DNA of 64,000 nt. Origin: Candidatus Hadarchaeales archaeon. GTDB lineage: Archaea > Hadarchaeota > Hadarchaeia > Hadarchaeales > WYZ-LMO6. The stretch covers positions 1-64,000 of the forward strand of contig JAVYML010000003.1 of assembly GCA_038736355.1 (NCBI GenBank), read 5' to 3'. Within the stretch, counting starts at the first letter, position 1. Each line of letters starts with the position of its first letter. The notes under the pieces are model-generated. The model saw only the letters and a program-made list of their open reading frames with translations, ran no database searches and was not told the DNA's origin. The translations under genes were made by a program, and so were the position numbers. Below are positions 33,093 through 41,224 of this stretch, one piece after another.

Positions 33093-36025
33093 GGGCCTTT
33101 GCGGAGGTGGCGGCCGGGGCGGCGCTCCTTCTCTCCCTCCTTCTCCTTTCCCCGCTCAGTGCCCTCACTTTCACGGACACCATCAACGCCGATTTCGCCC
33201 AGGGAATCCACGAGAACACGGAGAACGTGAACGACGACCTCAGGCTCAAGGTAGGCTACCTGCAGGGCAGGTTCACCTCAAGGGTCTTCGACGCGGGGCA
33301 GTTACAAGTCTGGGATACCCTTTCCTGGAATGCCACCCTTCCCACCCTCATGGTGAGCGTGGAGAACGACAACGTGGGGGCGGAGCCCACCACGCTGGTG
33401 GACGGGACCGTCAGGATGGGGAGGATTACGGGGGGCTCCCTCTTGGACACCCGTACGGCGAACGGGGTTTACGAAAATATAACGGAGGAGGCGGGAGCCC
33501 CCTACGGGGGGATGGTGAACCTCATTCTCTTCTGGGATGGAGCCTCCATCCCCTCCGGCTGGACCTGCATCTCCGATGATGCGGGGGAACCCTTTTACTA
33601 CAGGTTTCCCATGGGGGGATCTACCTACGGGAGCACGGGAGGAACGGAGACCCACACCCACTCCAGCACCTCCTCCTGCGGGGGTCCCTCCGCCACCCTC
33701 CAGAGGAACTCGGGAAGTGCCGTGACCACCGCCACCAGTACCCACACCCACACTCCGACCGTCACCGTTGCCACCGAAAATCATCTCCCCCCCTACTACG
33801 ACCTGAAGGTGATCAGGTACAACTCCGGGATTCCCTCCATCCTGCCGGCGGGCGTGATAGCCCTTTTCCCCTCCACCTCCCTCCCCCCGGGCTGGTCCCT
33901 CTACACGGCGGCGGATAACCGCTTCCTCAGGGGGGCCCCTTCGGCAGGGGGTATGGGGGGAAACCCCACCCACACCCATAGCGTGAGCGTGAGCACTGGG
34001 GGCCCCTCCTCTACGGTCGGGCTGGCCACGGACCCCTGTGATGACTCCACCGCTTATCCCACCAGCACCCACACCCACACCGGGTCGGGTACCACCTCGT
34101 CCGCCACCAACCTTCCACCCTACATAACGGTGGTCCTGGGCAAGGCCGGCTCCGACACCCCTATACCCGGGGGGATGATAGGGATGTTCGACGGCATTCC
34201 AAGCGGTAACTGGACGGTTCTCCCATCCTTCAACGGGAGGTTCCCGATGGAGAACCTCACCGCCGGATACGGGGTCACGGGAGGGAGCTCCACCCACAAC
34301 CATTCCGACCTGAGTATTACCACCGGGACGGGTGCCACCGCTTCGGCCAACCTGGATGCGGGAACCGCCGTCACCTTCGCCAGCGGTACCCACACCCACA
34401 CCGTCACGGTTTCCTTCACCGAGAGCTCCCACCTTCCCCCTTACGTCACGGTGATCTTCGCCCAGGCCACCTGCGGGCTCCGCTGGCAGCAGAACATAGA
34501 GAATGTTACGACGGGCTACTCCAACTACCAGCTGCAGGTGAAGGGTAAGACGAGCGGTGATTCCGAAAATGTGAGGGTATACGTGTGGAAGAGCGGCGAA
34601 AACTCCTGGGAGTACGTGGGGGACCTCACGGGAACTGAAACGACCCTCACTAAGAACATCCCAGCTTCGGAGCTTTCCTCCTACCTGAGCGGGACCAGCC
34701 TGCTGGTCAAGTACGAGTCGGCAGACAACACAGATCTCTCCCCCACCACCCTTCATGTGGACCTCTGCATACTGGTGGAGGGTGTGCTTTACCAGAGCTA
34801 CGTGAAGTTCAGGGTTAAGGTAAGTGCCGATGGCTCAACATGGAGTGAGGAGCTTGGTCCAGACGGCACCCCCAACACCTTCTTCACTTCCTCCCCCGCC
34901 AACCTGGATACCATTCCGGAAAACCGGTACATCCGCTACGTGGCGTACCTCTCCAGTGAGCATTCCCAGCTCACGGGTGCCAACGGTCCAAAGGTACACG
35001 ATGTGACCATCACCTCCCTCACCGCCGGACAGGCCAACGTGTTCACCATGGAGGCCGAGAACGTGGGGTGGGAGAGTGCCACCCTCACCGCCAGGCTCCT
35101 CTACGTGGATCCAACTGCGGTGGTGAGGTTCCAGTACATGCCGGAGGGTGGCACTTGGGTGAGCACCCCCTGGAAAAGCTGGCAGGGAAGCTGGTACTGG
35201 TATCCACTCACGGGCCTGCAGGAGAACAAGAAGTACTACTTCCAGGCGCAGGTGAGATACGGCGGACAGGTCTATGGGGGTGGAATCAGAACCTTCAAAA
35301 CCCTCTCCAGCAAGCCCTATGCCATCACCCTGAAGGCCACGGAGGTGGACAACTCCTCCGCCGTGCTCAACGCCAGGATTTACTACGCCAACTACGACAG
35401 CGTGAGCATAAGGTTCTGGTACCAGAAGGATGGGGTCTGGACGGCCACCCCTCTCGTTTCCGGCTACAGGGGCACCACCTACAGCTACAGGGTCACGGGC
35501 CTTACCGCGAACACGCTCTACTACTTCAAGGCCGAAATCACCTACGATTCCACGTCCGAGAACGCCAACGTGGAGACCTTCACCACCTTCTCCTCCAAGA
35601 CCACCGGCATGGCCTACGATGGTGGTATGGGCTTTGGTTCCTACCCTTCGGGCTGGCATGGGGTAAGGATGACCCCGCCTTCCGGTACGACGGGTCTGAA
35701 ACTGGAGCTCCTCACCTCTTCATCCTTCTCCGCCCATCACACCCTTCGGGTGGTGAGGGACAACGGGGAGCTGCTTTACGCGGGCCACGTCCTCTCCGAC
35801 AACGGGAGGAGCAAGGTGGTGAGCGTGAGGTTCTGGAAGAGCACGGCTGGGGAGAGCGTGTACGTGGAGCTTTACGATCCCTACGGTTTCGCCTACAGGA
35901 CCAAGGGCACCAAGGCCTCCCTAGGAGGGGCCACATACGCCTATTCCTATCTGGACCGTGCCGGAAAGAACCTGAAGTACTACGACAGGGCTTGCGGCGT
36001 GAACGTGCTAGAGATTTACACGTGA
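33089..36025 (+). CDS. Large secreted protein with three tail-collar-like repeats and two Fn3-like domains
   Basis: About 978 aa. Signal peptide: VRAFAEVAAGAALLLSLLLL followed by SPLSA. Residues about 140-460 hold three repeats, each with a G-x-[IV]-x-LF-type start, PPGW/PSGW, a GRFP/NRFLRG segment, a GG-x-x-x-H-x-H, a second TSTHTHT, and LPPY-hydrophobic end. This is the phage tail-collar/short tail fibre pattern, in which HxH binds metal. Two Fn3-like domains (about 650-740 and 750-835, GLQENKKYYFQAQV and GLTANTLYYFKAEI) come next, then an unknown C-terminal beta region. No membrane anchor is seen. GTG and TTG starts adjoin; last gene of the UbiA-GT4 run. Confidence 0.8.
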   Translation: MRAFAEVAAGAALLLSLLLLSPLSALTFTDTINADFAQGIHENTENVNDDLRLKVGYLQGRFTSRVFDAGQLQVWDTLSWNATLPTLMVSVENDNVGAEPTTLVDGTVRMGRITGGSLLDTRTANGVYENITEEAGAPYGGMVNLILFWDGASIPSGWTCISDDAGEPFYYRFPMGGSTYGSTGGTETHTHSSTSSCGGPSATLQRNSGSAVTTATSTHTHTPTVTVATENHLPPYYDLKVIRYNSGIPSILPAGVIALFPSTSLPPGWSLYTAADNRFLRGAPSAGGMGGNPTHTHSVSVSTGGPSSTVGLATDPCDDSTAYPTSTHTHTGSGTTSSATNLPPYITVVLGKAGSDTPIPGGMIGMFDGIPSGNWTVLPSFNGRFPMENLTAGYGVTGGSSTHNHSDLSITTGTGATASANLDAGTAVTFASGTHTHTVTVSFTESSHLPPYVTVIFAQATCGLRWQQNIENVTTGYSNYQLQVKGKTSGDSENVRVYVWKSGENSWEYVGDLTGTETTLTKNIPASELSSYLSGTSLLVKYESADNTDLSPTTLHVDLCILVEGVLYQSYVKFRVKVSADGSTWSEELGPDGTPNTFFTSSPANLDTIPENRYIRYVAYLSSEHSQLTGANGPKVHDVTITSLTAGQANVFTMEAENVGWESATLTARLLYVDPTAVVRFQYMPEGGTWVSTPWKSWQGSWYWYPLTGLQENKKYYFQAQVRYGGQVYGGGIRTFKTLSSKPYAITLKATEVDNSSAVLNARIYYANYDSVSIRFWYQKDGVWTATPLVSGYRGTTYSYRVTGLTANTLYYFKAEITYDSTSENANVETFTTFSSKTTGMAYDGGMGFGSYPSGWHGVRMTPPSGTTGLKLELLTSSSFSAHHTLRVVRDNGELLYAGHVLSDNGRSKVVSVRFWKSTAGESVYVELYDPYGFAYRTKGTKASLGGATYAYSYLDRAGKNLKYYDRACGVNVLEIYT

Positions 36026-36121
36026 TGGGGCCAGGGCCGGGAGCTCCGCCGGTCTTACCGGATTCGAACCCGGGTCACGGGATCCACAGTCCCGGATGCT
36101 GACCGCTACACCACCCTGGCC
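36026..36121 (-). tRNA. tRNA-His (anticodon GTG) with a 20-nt intron in the T loop
   Basis: Minus strand. G-1 plus acceptor GCCAGGG pairs with CCCTGGC, discriminator C, and an encoded CCA. The anticodon loop is CTGTGGA (GTG). The T arm reads CCGGG-TTCGAAT, but CCCGG comes only after 20 extra bases, CCGGTAAGACCGGCGGAGCT (36042-36061, or one base shifted). Removing them restores a perfect T stem, so I call an intron at 59/60 or 60/61. There is no anticodon-loop intron. A TATA-like stretch (36144-36152) lies about 25 bp upstream. Confidence 0.9.
36042..36061 (-). other. Non-canonical tRNA intron in the T loop of tRNA-His
   Basis: Twenty bases that interrupt the T loop; the intron contains CCGG-TAAGA-CCGG, able to form a tiny hairpin. 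The exact edge may be one base different because T flanks both sides. Confidence 0.8.
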
Positions 36122-36182
36122 ATTTTTCTGGGAAAAGATGAGGTAAAAAAGGATGGGATTGACGCGGGTTCTAAAAGTGGTG

Positions 36183-38135
36183 TTACCCACTCCTCTTCCC
36201 TTCAACCAGTTTCCGCAGGGTCTCCACGGCTTCCGGATTGAGGAGGGTAGAAGTATCACCCACGGGAGCGTTAACGAGGAGGGCTTTTAAGATCCTGCGC
36301 ATGATCTTTCCGCTCCTTGTCCTTGGGAGGTCGGGAGCGAAGACGATCTCTTCGGGGGTGGCTATGGGCCCTATTTTCTCCCTCACTAGGGCCCTGAGTT
36401 CTTCCTCCAGCTCCTTCGAGGGAGCCCTACCTTCTTTCAAGACCACATAGGCTACGGGAACTTCACCCTTTAGGTCGTGTGGCTTGGGCACCACCGCGCT
36501 CTCCACCACGAAGGGATGGGTATTGAGCACATCCTCCATCTCCGCGGTGGAGAGACGATGTCCTGCCACCTTCATCACATCGTCCACCCTGCCCGTCACC
36601 CTGATGCATCCGTAAAGGGTTCTGATGGCCCCGTCGGAAGGGAAGTAATAGCGATAGTTGTACTTCAGCCAGTAAGTTTCCCTATACTTTTCATCCGCCT
36701 TATAAAGACCCCTGAGCATGGCTGGGGCCAGGGGAGGTACTTGCACCAGATATCCCGAGTCCGTCGGATTTCCTTCCTCGTCCACGATTTCCATGTGTAC
36801 GCCGGGGAAGGGTCTTCCCGCCACCGTGGGGATGAAGGGCCCTATTCCTGGGAGGGACATGATCAGGGTTCCACCGGTCTCCGTTTGCCACCAGGTGTCC
36901 GTGATGGGGCATCTCCCTCCCCCTATTTTGTAGAAGTACCAAAGCCAAGTCTCCCTATCTATGGGTTCTCCCACGGTTCCAAGCAACCTGAGGGAGCTGA
37001 GATCGTGCTTCTTCACCCACTCCTCCCCCCACCTAGCGAACATCCTGATGGCGGTGGGGGCGGTATAGAAGATGGTGACCTTGAATTTCTCTATGATTTC
37101 CCAGAAGCGGTCGGGGGCTGGGTAATCGGGAGCCCCCTCGTAGATGAGAAGGGTGGCACCGTTCAGGAGGGGACCATAGCATGCGTAGGTATGTCCCGTT
37201 ACCCATCCTATGTCAGCAGTGCACCAGAAGAGATCGTCATCGTGGAGGTCGAATACCCACTTGGAGGTCCAGTAAGCTTGGGTGAGGTAACCACCCGTGG
37301 TATGGATTACACCTTTCGGCCTTCCCGTGGTACCGCTGGTGTAGAGGAGGAAGAGCATGTCTTCGCTGTCCATGTGCTCTGGAGGACACCAGGGATCGGC
37401 TTCTTCCATCAGTTCGTGCCACCACAAGTCCCTCCCCTTTTCCATTTTCACTTCGTTCCCCGCCCTCCTCACCACCACCACCTTCTCCACACTGGTTCCC
37501 TTGATGGCTTCGTCTGCATTGGCCTTGAGGTCCACCACTTTCCCCCTCCTGTAGTAGCCATCGCAGGTGATCAGTACTTTAGCTTCCGAATCTTCCAGTC
37601 TAACCCTCAGGGCCTCGGGGGCAAAGGCGGAGAAGACTACCGTGTGTGGAGCTCCTATCCTGGAGCAAGCAAGGATGGCCGGATAGAGTTCGGGAATCAT
37701 CGGGAGATAGATTCCCACCCTGTCCCCCTTCTTCACCCCCAGACTCTTCAAAACGTTGGCAAACTTATTGACTTGGAGGAAAAGTTCGTTGTAGGTAAGT
37801 ACCCTTGGTTTTTCATGGGGTGGCTCGGGAACCCACACCACCGCCCTTTTGTTTCCCTTTCCTGCCTTTACGTGCCTGTCCACCGCGTTGTAGCTGGCGT
37901 TGATCTTTCCTCCTATGAACCACTTCACGTAGGGAGGGTTCCACTCGTGGGCTTTCTCCCAGCGTTTAAACCATTCCAGTCCCTCGGCCGCCAGTTTTTC
38001 CCAGAAGGCTACCCTATCTTTGGCGGCCTCCTCGTAAATGTTGGGATCACTCACCCAGGCCTTCTTCTTCATCTCCTCGGAAGGCCACCAGACGTTTTTC
38101 TCCTTCGGATCCTCTACTACCCATTGAGTCGGCAT
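36183..38135 (-). CDS. acsA: Acetyl-CoA synthetase (AMP-forming)
   Basis: 650 aa, full length. ANL-superfamily signatures are LYTSGTTGRPKGVIHT (P loop), DIGWVTGHTYACYGPL, TDTWWQTETGG, GRVDDVMKVAGHRLSTAEME and the C-terminal acetylation-site region RTRSGKIMRRILKAL with its catalytic Lys. It activates acetate with ATP to acetyl-CoA via acetyl-adenylate. A TATA-like CCTTTTAAAG is centred about 30 bp before the ATG, so the mRNA is probably leaderless. Together with the POR operon it gives a route from acetate to pyruvate; the ADP-forming enzyme would work in the other direction. Close relatives act on propionate, so substrate preference is not certain. Confidence 0.93.
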   Translation of the reverse strand: MPTQWVVEDPKEKNVWWPSEEMKKKAWVSDPNIYEEAAKDRVAFWEKLAAEGLEWFKRWEKAHEWNPPYVKWFIGGKINASYNAVDRHVKAGKGNKRAVVWVPEPPHEKPRVLTYNELFLQVNKFANVLKSLGVKKGDRVGIYLPMIPELYPAILACSRIGAPHTVVFSAFAPEALRVRLEDSEAKVLITCDGYYRRGKVVDLKANADEAIKGTSVEKVVVVRRAGNEVKMEKGRDLWWHELMEEADPWCPPEHMDSEDMLFLLYTSGTTGRPKGVIHTTGGYLTQAYWTSKWVFDLHDDDLFWCTADIGWVTGHTYACYGPLLNGATLLIYEGAPDYPAPDRFWEIIEKFKVTIFYTAPTAIRMFARWGEEWVKKHDLSSLRLLGTVGEPIDRETWLWYFYKIGGGRCPITDTWWQTETGGTLIMSLPGIGPFIPTVAGRPFPGVHMEIVDEEGNPTDSGYLVQVPPLAPAMLRGLYKADEKYRETYWLKYNYRYYFPSDGAIRTLYGCIRVTGRVDDVMKVAGHRLSTAEMEDVLNTHPFVVESAVVPKPHDLKGEVPVAYVVLKEGRAPSKELEEELRALVREKIGPIATPEEIVFAPDLPRTRSGKIMRRILKALLVNAPVGDTSTLLNPEAVETLRKLVEGKRSG

Positions 38136-38160
38136 TTTATCTTATTCCTCGAGTGAACTC

Positions 38161-38170
38161 CTTTAAAAGG
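38161..38170 (-). promoter_or_regulatory. Putative TATA box of acsA
   Basis: Minus-strand CCTTTTAAAG, centred 30 bp before the ATG at 38135. It is palindromic, and the diverging RNase P RNA promoter lies 40 bp away. Confidence 0.45.
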
Positions 38171-38201
38171 ATTGCTGAGTGCCCGGAGGGATATATGTAA
38201 G

Positions 38202-38208
38202 ATATATT
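38202..38208 (+). promoter_or_regulatory. Putative TATA box of the RNase P RNA gene
   Basis: ATATATT lies about 26 bp before the first base of the P1 helix at 38231, the usual archaeal distance to the transcription start. Confidence 0.55.
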
Positions 38209-38230
38209 ACTGCGGGAAGAAAGAAGAATG

Positions 38231-38534
38231 GTGCCGGCGAGCTGGTGGGCAGCTGCCGGGCGGTAACGCCTGAGGAAATTCCACCCCTCAAGCGGGTACC
38301 GCGAGTCCGTGAGGACTGGGCCGAGAGGCCCGACCCTGGCACAGAAACGATACCCGCCGGCTTCTCGAGGAGGATGAGGCGGAAACGCTGAGAGGGGGTC
38401 GGGGGATGAAACGGCCATTCCGCGGGAGGCAAGGGCAAAAGACCGTCTATGAGCACCCGCTCGAGACGGGTGGTAGCCCGCTAAGCCCAATGCTGCCTAG
38501 AACAGAAGGTGGATTACGGCCAGGACGCCGGCAC
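38231..38534 (+). ncRNA. rnpB: RNase P RNA
   Basis: About 304 nt. The ends form helix P1 (GTGCCGGCG at 38231 with CGCCGGCAC at 38526). Conserved region I is GAGGAAATTCC at 38272, and conserved region V is AGAACAGAAGGTGGATTACGG near 38500. GC-rich hairpins lie between, as in archaeal type A RNA. It is the catalytic RNA that trims tRNA 5' ends. A TATA box precedes it and a T-rich stretch (CCCTTTTAT) follows. The short open frames here are chance. Confidence 0.9.
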
Positions 38535-38574
38535 TCCATCACCCTTTTATCCCGTAGACGGGAGGATGAGATGT

Positions 38575-38796
38575 ATGGGAAAGAAGTGGGGTCATTACGC
38601 CATCGGTGGAAGGAGCCAGCCGGTGCCCTGTGTTTACTGCGGGCGTCTAACTCCCAGAATAAAGGCTATCCCCGTGCAAAAGGGTTCTTGGTTGGATCCC
38701 AAAGCCATTCCAGGTCTGGATCGCAGAAAAGTCTTCATCCCCTCTAGAAAGGCTTATGCATGCATTTCCTGTGCCAAGCACAGGGGAATCCTGTGA
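38575..38796 (+). CDS. rps26e: 30S ribosomal protein S26e
   Basis: 73 aa. GRSQPVPCVYCGRLTPRIKAI and KAYACISCAKHRGIL carry the two CxxC zinc pairs of S26e and the typical C-terminal CxSCAxH. I start at the ATG at 38575 (MGKKWGHYAIGG) because GGAGG stands nine bases before it; the ATG at 38566 is too close to that site. It follows RNase P RNA. S26e is known from eukaryotes and mainly from TACK-type archaea, so its presence bears on the taxonomy of this genome. Near the mRNA exit in the small subunit. Confidence 0.82.
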   Translation: MGKKWGHYAIGGRSQPVPCVYCGRLTPRIKAIPVQKGSWLDPKAIPGLDRRKVFIPSRKAYACISCAKHRGIL

Positions 38797-38943
38797 TCAG
38801 GCCCTCCTCTCCTTGGCCTTGGGCCTCAGTCCGGTGTAGCCACACTTCCTACACTTGGTAGCTCTCCAAGCATTGTGGGCATTGCATTTCATGCAGATCT
38901 TCACGTTGAAGAGCCTCCTCTCGGCAACTTCGAACCTCGCCAT
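38797..38943 (-). CDS. rpl40e: 50S ribosomal protein L40e
   Basis: 48 aa, basic, with the zinc ribbon [22 protein letters not shown] (two CxxC pairs) and the tail [11 protein letters not shown]. This is archaeal L40e, the unfused homologue of the eukaryotic ubiquitin-L40 protein. The ATG is at 38943; the stop abuts the S26e stop, and the two genes are convergent. The nnrD-like gene ends one base before its start on the same strand, so the two are probably co-transcribed. Confidence 0.9.
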   Translation of the reverse strand: MARFEVAERRLFNVKICMKCNAHNAWRATKCRKCGYTGLRPKAKERRA

Positions 38944-38944
38944 C

Positions 38945-39817
38945 CTATCCCTCCTTCAGGGTCTTGAATACTAAGGGTAGCTTATCTATTAAATCTGAGG
39001 CGGTGAAGCCGTAACCCTTTTCCCTAAGGCAGAGATCGCCCGCCGCCCCGTTCACGTAGGCCCCCGCCCAGGCCGCTTCAAAGGGGCTCAGCCCTTGGGC
39101 CATCAGCCCACCCACCACCCCAGAGAGGACATCCCCCGTCCCCCCCACCGTCATGCCAGGATTTCCCGTCCGGTTGAGGAAGACTTTCCCCTCTGGGGAA
39201 GAGATAAAGTCTATCCTTCCCTTGAGCAGGATCACGCAGCCCAGTCTTCTGGCTTCCTCCCCTACCGTCTTCGCTCTCCCTTCCAGATCTTTTGGTACTT
39301 CTCTTTCCGTGACCGCCTTGAACTCTCCAGCGTGGGGGGTGAGCACCACCTTCATTCCCCTCCACTCCTTTCCCCTCACGGCTTTGAGGGCGTCGGCATC
39401 CAAGAGAACGGGGAGATCGGGATGTTCTCTCCGTACCTCCTCCAAGAGGGAGAGGACGGCTTTCCTTGTTTCCTCCAACCCCCCCAATCCCGGCCCCAAG
39501 ATGAGGGTATCGCACTTCTCCAGCTCCGGGAAGAGGTGGGGAAGGGCTTCTGGGGTCAAATCCTCGCAGGGGAGTTTCACGGTGATGAGATCGGGAGAGA
39601 AGGTGTTGATGAGTTTGGCCGTTTCCCTTGGAGAGGCCACGGTAGCCAAGTCCACCCCGGATCTGAGGGCGGAAAGGGCGGCTAGGGCCGGAGCACCCAC
39701 GTACCTCGAGCTTCCCCCCACCACCAAAACCCTCCCGTTTTCCCCCTTGTGCGAATCGGGTCTTCTGTGGGGGAGTACCTTTCTGACCATGGCTTTGGTT
39801 ACGTATTTCAAGACCAT
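38945..39817 (-). CDS. nnrD: ADP-dependent NAD(P)H-hydrate dehydratase (stand-alone)
   Basis: 290 aa ribokinase-like domain. Signatures are [20 protein letters not shown] at the start, [19 protein letters not shown], and the nucleotide-binding [21 protein letters not shown]. It repairs hydrated NAD(P)H using ADP. In many archaea the protein is fused to an N-terminal epimerase (NnrE); here the epimerase is absent and the gene begins with the dehydratase. It shares a transcript with L40e. The diverging acyl-CoA dehydrogenase gene begins about 95 bp away. Confidence 0.9.
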   Translation of the reverse strand: MVLKYVTKAMVRKVLPHRRPDSHKGENGRVLVVGGSSRYVGAPALAALSALRSGVDLATVASPRETAKLINTFSPDLITVKLPCEDLTPEALPHLFPELEKCDTLILGPGLGGLEETRKAVLSLLEEVRREHPDLPVLLDADALKAVRGKEWRGMKVVLTPHAGEFKAVTEREVPKDLEGRAKTVGEEARRLGCVILLKGRIDFISSPEGKVFLNRTGNPGMTVGGTGDVLSGVVGGLMAQGLSPFEAAWAGAYVNGAAGDLCLREKGYGFTASDLIDKLPLVFKTLKEG

Positions 39818-39858
39818 CCTTCCTTCTCTCCGTTGGACAGAATATAACTTCGTAAAGG

Positions 39859-39868
39859 ATTAAATACC
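39859..39868 (+). promoter_or_regulatory. Putative TATA box of the acyl-CoA dehydrogenase gene
   Basis: GATTAAATAC lies about 45-55 bp before the ATG at 39913. A good ribosome site (AGGAGGG, 39901-39907) follows, so this mRNA has a leader, unlike several neighbours. Confidence 0.45.
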
Positions 39869-39912
39869 GCGGAAGGGAAGAAAAGGGGTAAAAAAGAAAA
39901 AGGAGGGATGGA

Positions 39913-41121
39913 ATGGATTTTGAACTGACCGAGGAACAGCGGATGTTCAAGGAAACCCTGAGGGAGTTCTTGAACAAGGAATTTCCTGAGTCCTATGTGA
40001 ACAAGAGGGATGCCCAGGGACCGCTCACCAGGGAGGAAGCGATACAGATCATGAAGAAGTTCAAGAGCATAGGAATAGGTCTCGATCCGGAGAACATCAG
40101 AATGATGATGGATCCAATGATTTTCTGTATCTTCGCTGAGGAAGTGGGAAGGGTCTGGCCCAGCCTTCTACCCCTCTTTGGGATGGGGGCCATTCCCGCC
40201 CTTTTCGCTCCCTTTGCCGATGAGGACGTGAAGGACAGGATCCTGAGGAGGATGGAGAGATGCGAGTTCATAGGATGCTTCGCCGAAACTGAGCCTGAAG
40301 CGGGTTGCGACACCTCCAACATAAAGACCACTGCTAAGCTGGAGGGCGATCATTACGTCATCAACGGAAGGAAGACTTGGATAAGCAATGCACCCATCGC
40401 CGACACCGCCTGGGTGGGAGCCAAAGACCTGGAGACGGGGGCGGAGACTTTCTTCCTCGTGGAAAAAGAAATTTCGGGCTGGGAGACGAACGAACTCCAC
40501 AAGATAGGGTGGAAGGCCTCCCCGACCGGGGAGATGTTCTTCGACAACTGCAAGGTGCCCAAGAACAACGAGATGATGGTGCTGGTGCAGAGGGCCTTCG
40601 AACAGGGAGGACTCCCCGTATCCGAGGGCTACATGAAGCTCTTGACCTCCGTTTCCCCCGTCACGGCCATGCTCACCATGCCCAGAGCGGGGATGTGCCT
40701 GATGTCGGTGGGGATAGCGGAAGCCGCTTTCGAGAAGGCCGTGGAATATGCCAAGGTGCGTGTACAATTCGGGAAGCCCATCGGTAAGTTCCAACTGATT
40801 CAGGAGATGCTCTACAAGATGAACGTACTGATAGAGACGGCTAGGTTGCTGGGATACAGGGCAGTATACGCCATCACCAAGGGAGATCCGGATGCCAGGA
40901 GGCTCTCCGCCATGGCGAAAGCATATGGTGGAGAGGCAGCGGTGAAGGTAACCTACATGGCCATGCAGATCTTCGGGGGACTGGGACTTTCTGAGGAGAT
41001 GCCCTTGGAGAGGTACTTCCGTGATGCTAGGATGCAGACGGTCCCAGATGGAACCACCGAGATCATGAAGCTGATCACGGGATACTCCATCCTAGGAAAG
41101 GGCTTTTCTGCCTACGCCTGA
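39913..41121 (+). CDS. Acyl-CoA dehydrogenase
   Basis: 402 aa, full length. The three-domain layout is clear: N-terminal helices (MDFELTEEQRMFKETLREF), the beta domain (CFAETEPEAGCDTSNIKTTA, INGRKTWISNA), and the C-terminal helical domain (VQFGKPIGKFQLIQEML, RYFRDARMQTVPDGTTEIMKL). The FAD enzyme makes an enoyl-CoA, usually passing electrons to ETF, but no ETF gene is in the window. The Glu expected as catalytic base for medium/short-chain types appears in the DGTTEIM region. The ATG is preceded by AGGAGGG. A T-tract terminator follows. Chain-length preference is unknown; an amino-acid or fatty-acid role is possible. Confidence 0.9.
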   Translation: MDFELTEEQRMFKETLREFLNKEFPESYVNKRDAQGPLTREEAIQIMKKFKSIGIGLDPENIRMMMDPMIFCIFAEEVGRVWPSLLPLFGMGAIPALFAPFADEDVKDRILRRMERCEFIGCFAETEPEAGCDTSNIKTTAKLEGDHYVINGRKTWISNAPIADTAWVGAKDLETGAETFFLVEKEISGWETNELHKIGWKASPTGEMFFDNCKVPKNNEMMVLVQRAFEQGGLPVSEGYMKLLTSVSPVTAMLTMPRAGMCLMSVGIAEAAFEKAVEYAKVRVQFGKPIGKFQLIQEMLYKMNVLIETARLLGYRAVYAITKGDPDARRLSAMAKAYGGEAAVKVTYMAMQIFGGLGLSEEMPLERYFRDARMQTVPDGTTEIMKLITGYSILGKGFSAYA

Positions 41122-41129
41122 AACATCTT

Positions 41130-41140
41130 ATTTTTTTTCT
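41130..41140 (+). terminator. T-rich transcription terminator after acyl-CoA dehydrogenase
   Basis: A run of eight T (41131-41138) nine bases after the stop, followed by a pyrimidine-rich stretch. Archaeal RNA polymerase stops at such T-tracts. Confidence 0.6.
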
Positions 41141-41189
41141 TCCCCTGTTTTCCCCCCTCGAGGTAGCAAAAGTTAAATAAGCAAAGGGC

Positions 41190-41199
41190 GGTATAAGTT
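41190..41199 (+). promoter_or_regulatory. Putative TATA box of the POR operon
   Basis: GGTATAAGTT is centred 30 bp before the GTG of the gamma-subunit gene. A second AT-rich candidate (AGTTAAATAA, 41171-41180) lies further up. Confidence 0.4.
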
Positions 41200-41224
41200 G
41201 TAAATTTTTTGGCCTGGGGAAAAA

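Noticed and set aside
33660-34420. Repeated Thr-His-Thr-His coding stretches as a CRISPR-like or satellite repeat
   Set aside because: The repeats are imperfect at DNA level, stay in frame and fit protein repeats of the collar type.
33302-34756. A 484-codon open frame antisense to the secreted repeat protein
   Set aside because: Its Gly/Val/Arg-rich low-complexity sequence mirrors the Thr/Pro/Gly codons of the sense gene. Signal peptide, repeats and domains support the plus strand only.
36477-38156. A 559-codon open frame antisense to acetyl-CoA synthetase
   Set aside because: The sense strand encodes a complete, motif-perfect Acs; the antisense translation matches nothing and is a codon-bias shadow.
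38179-38500. Short open frames over the RNase P RNA
   Set aside because: The conserved RNA elements and P1 pairing explain the region; the frames lack ribosome sites and start in helices.
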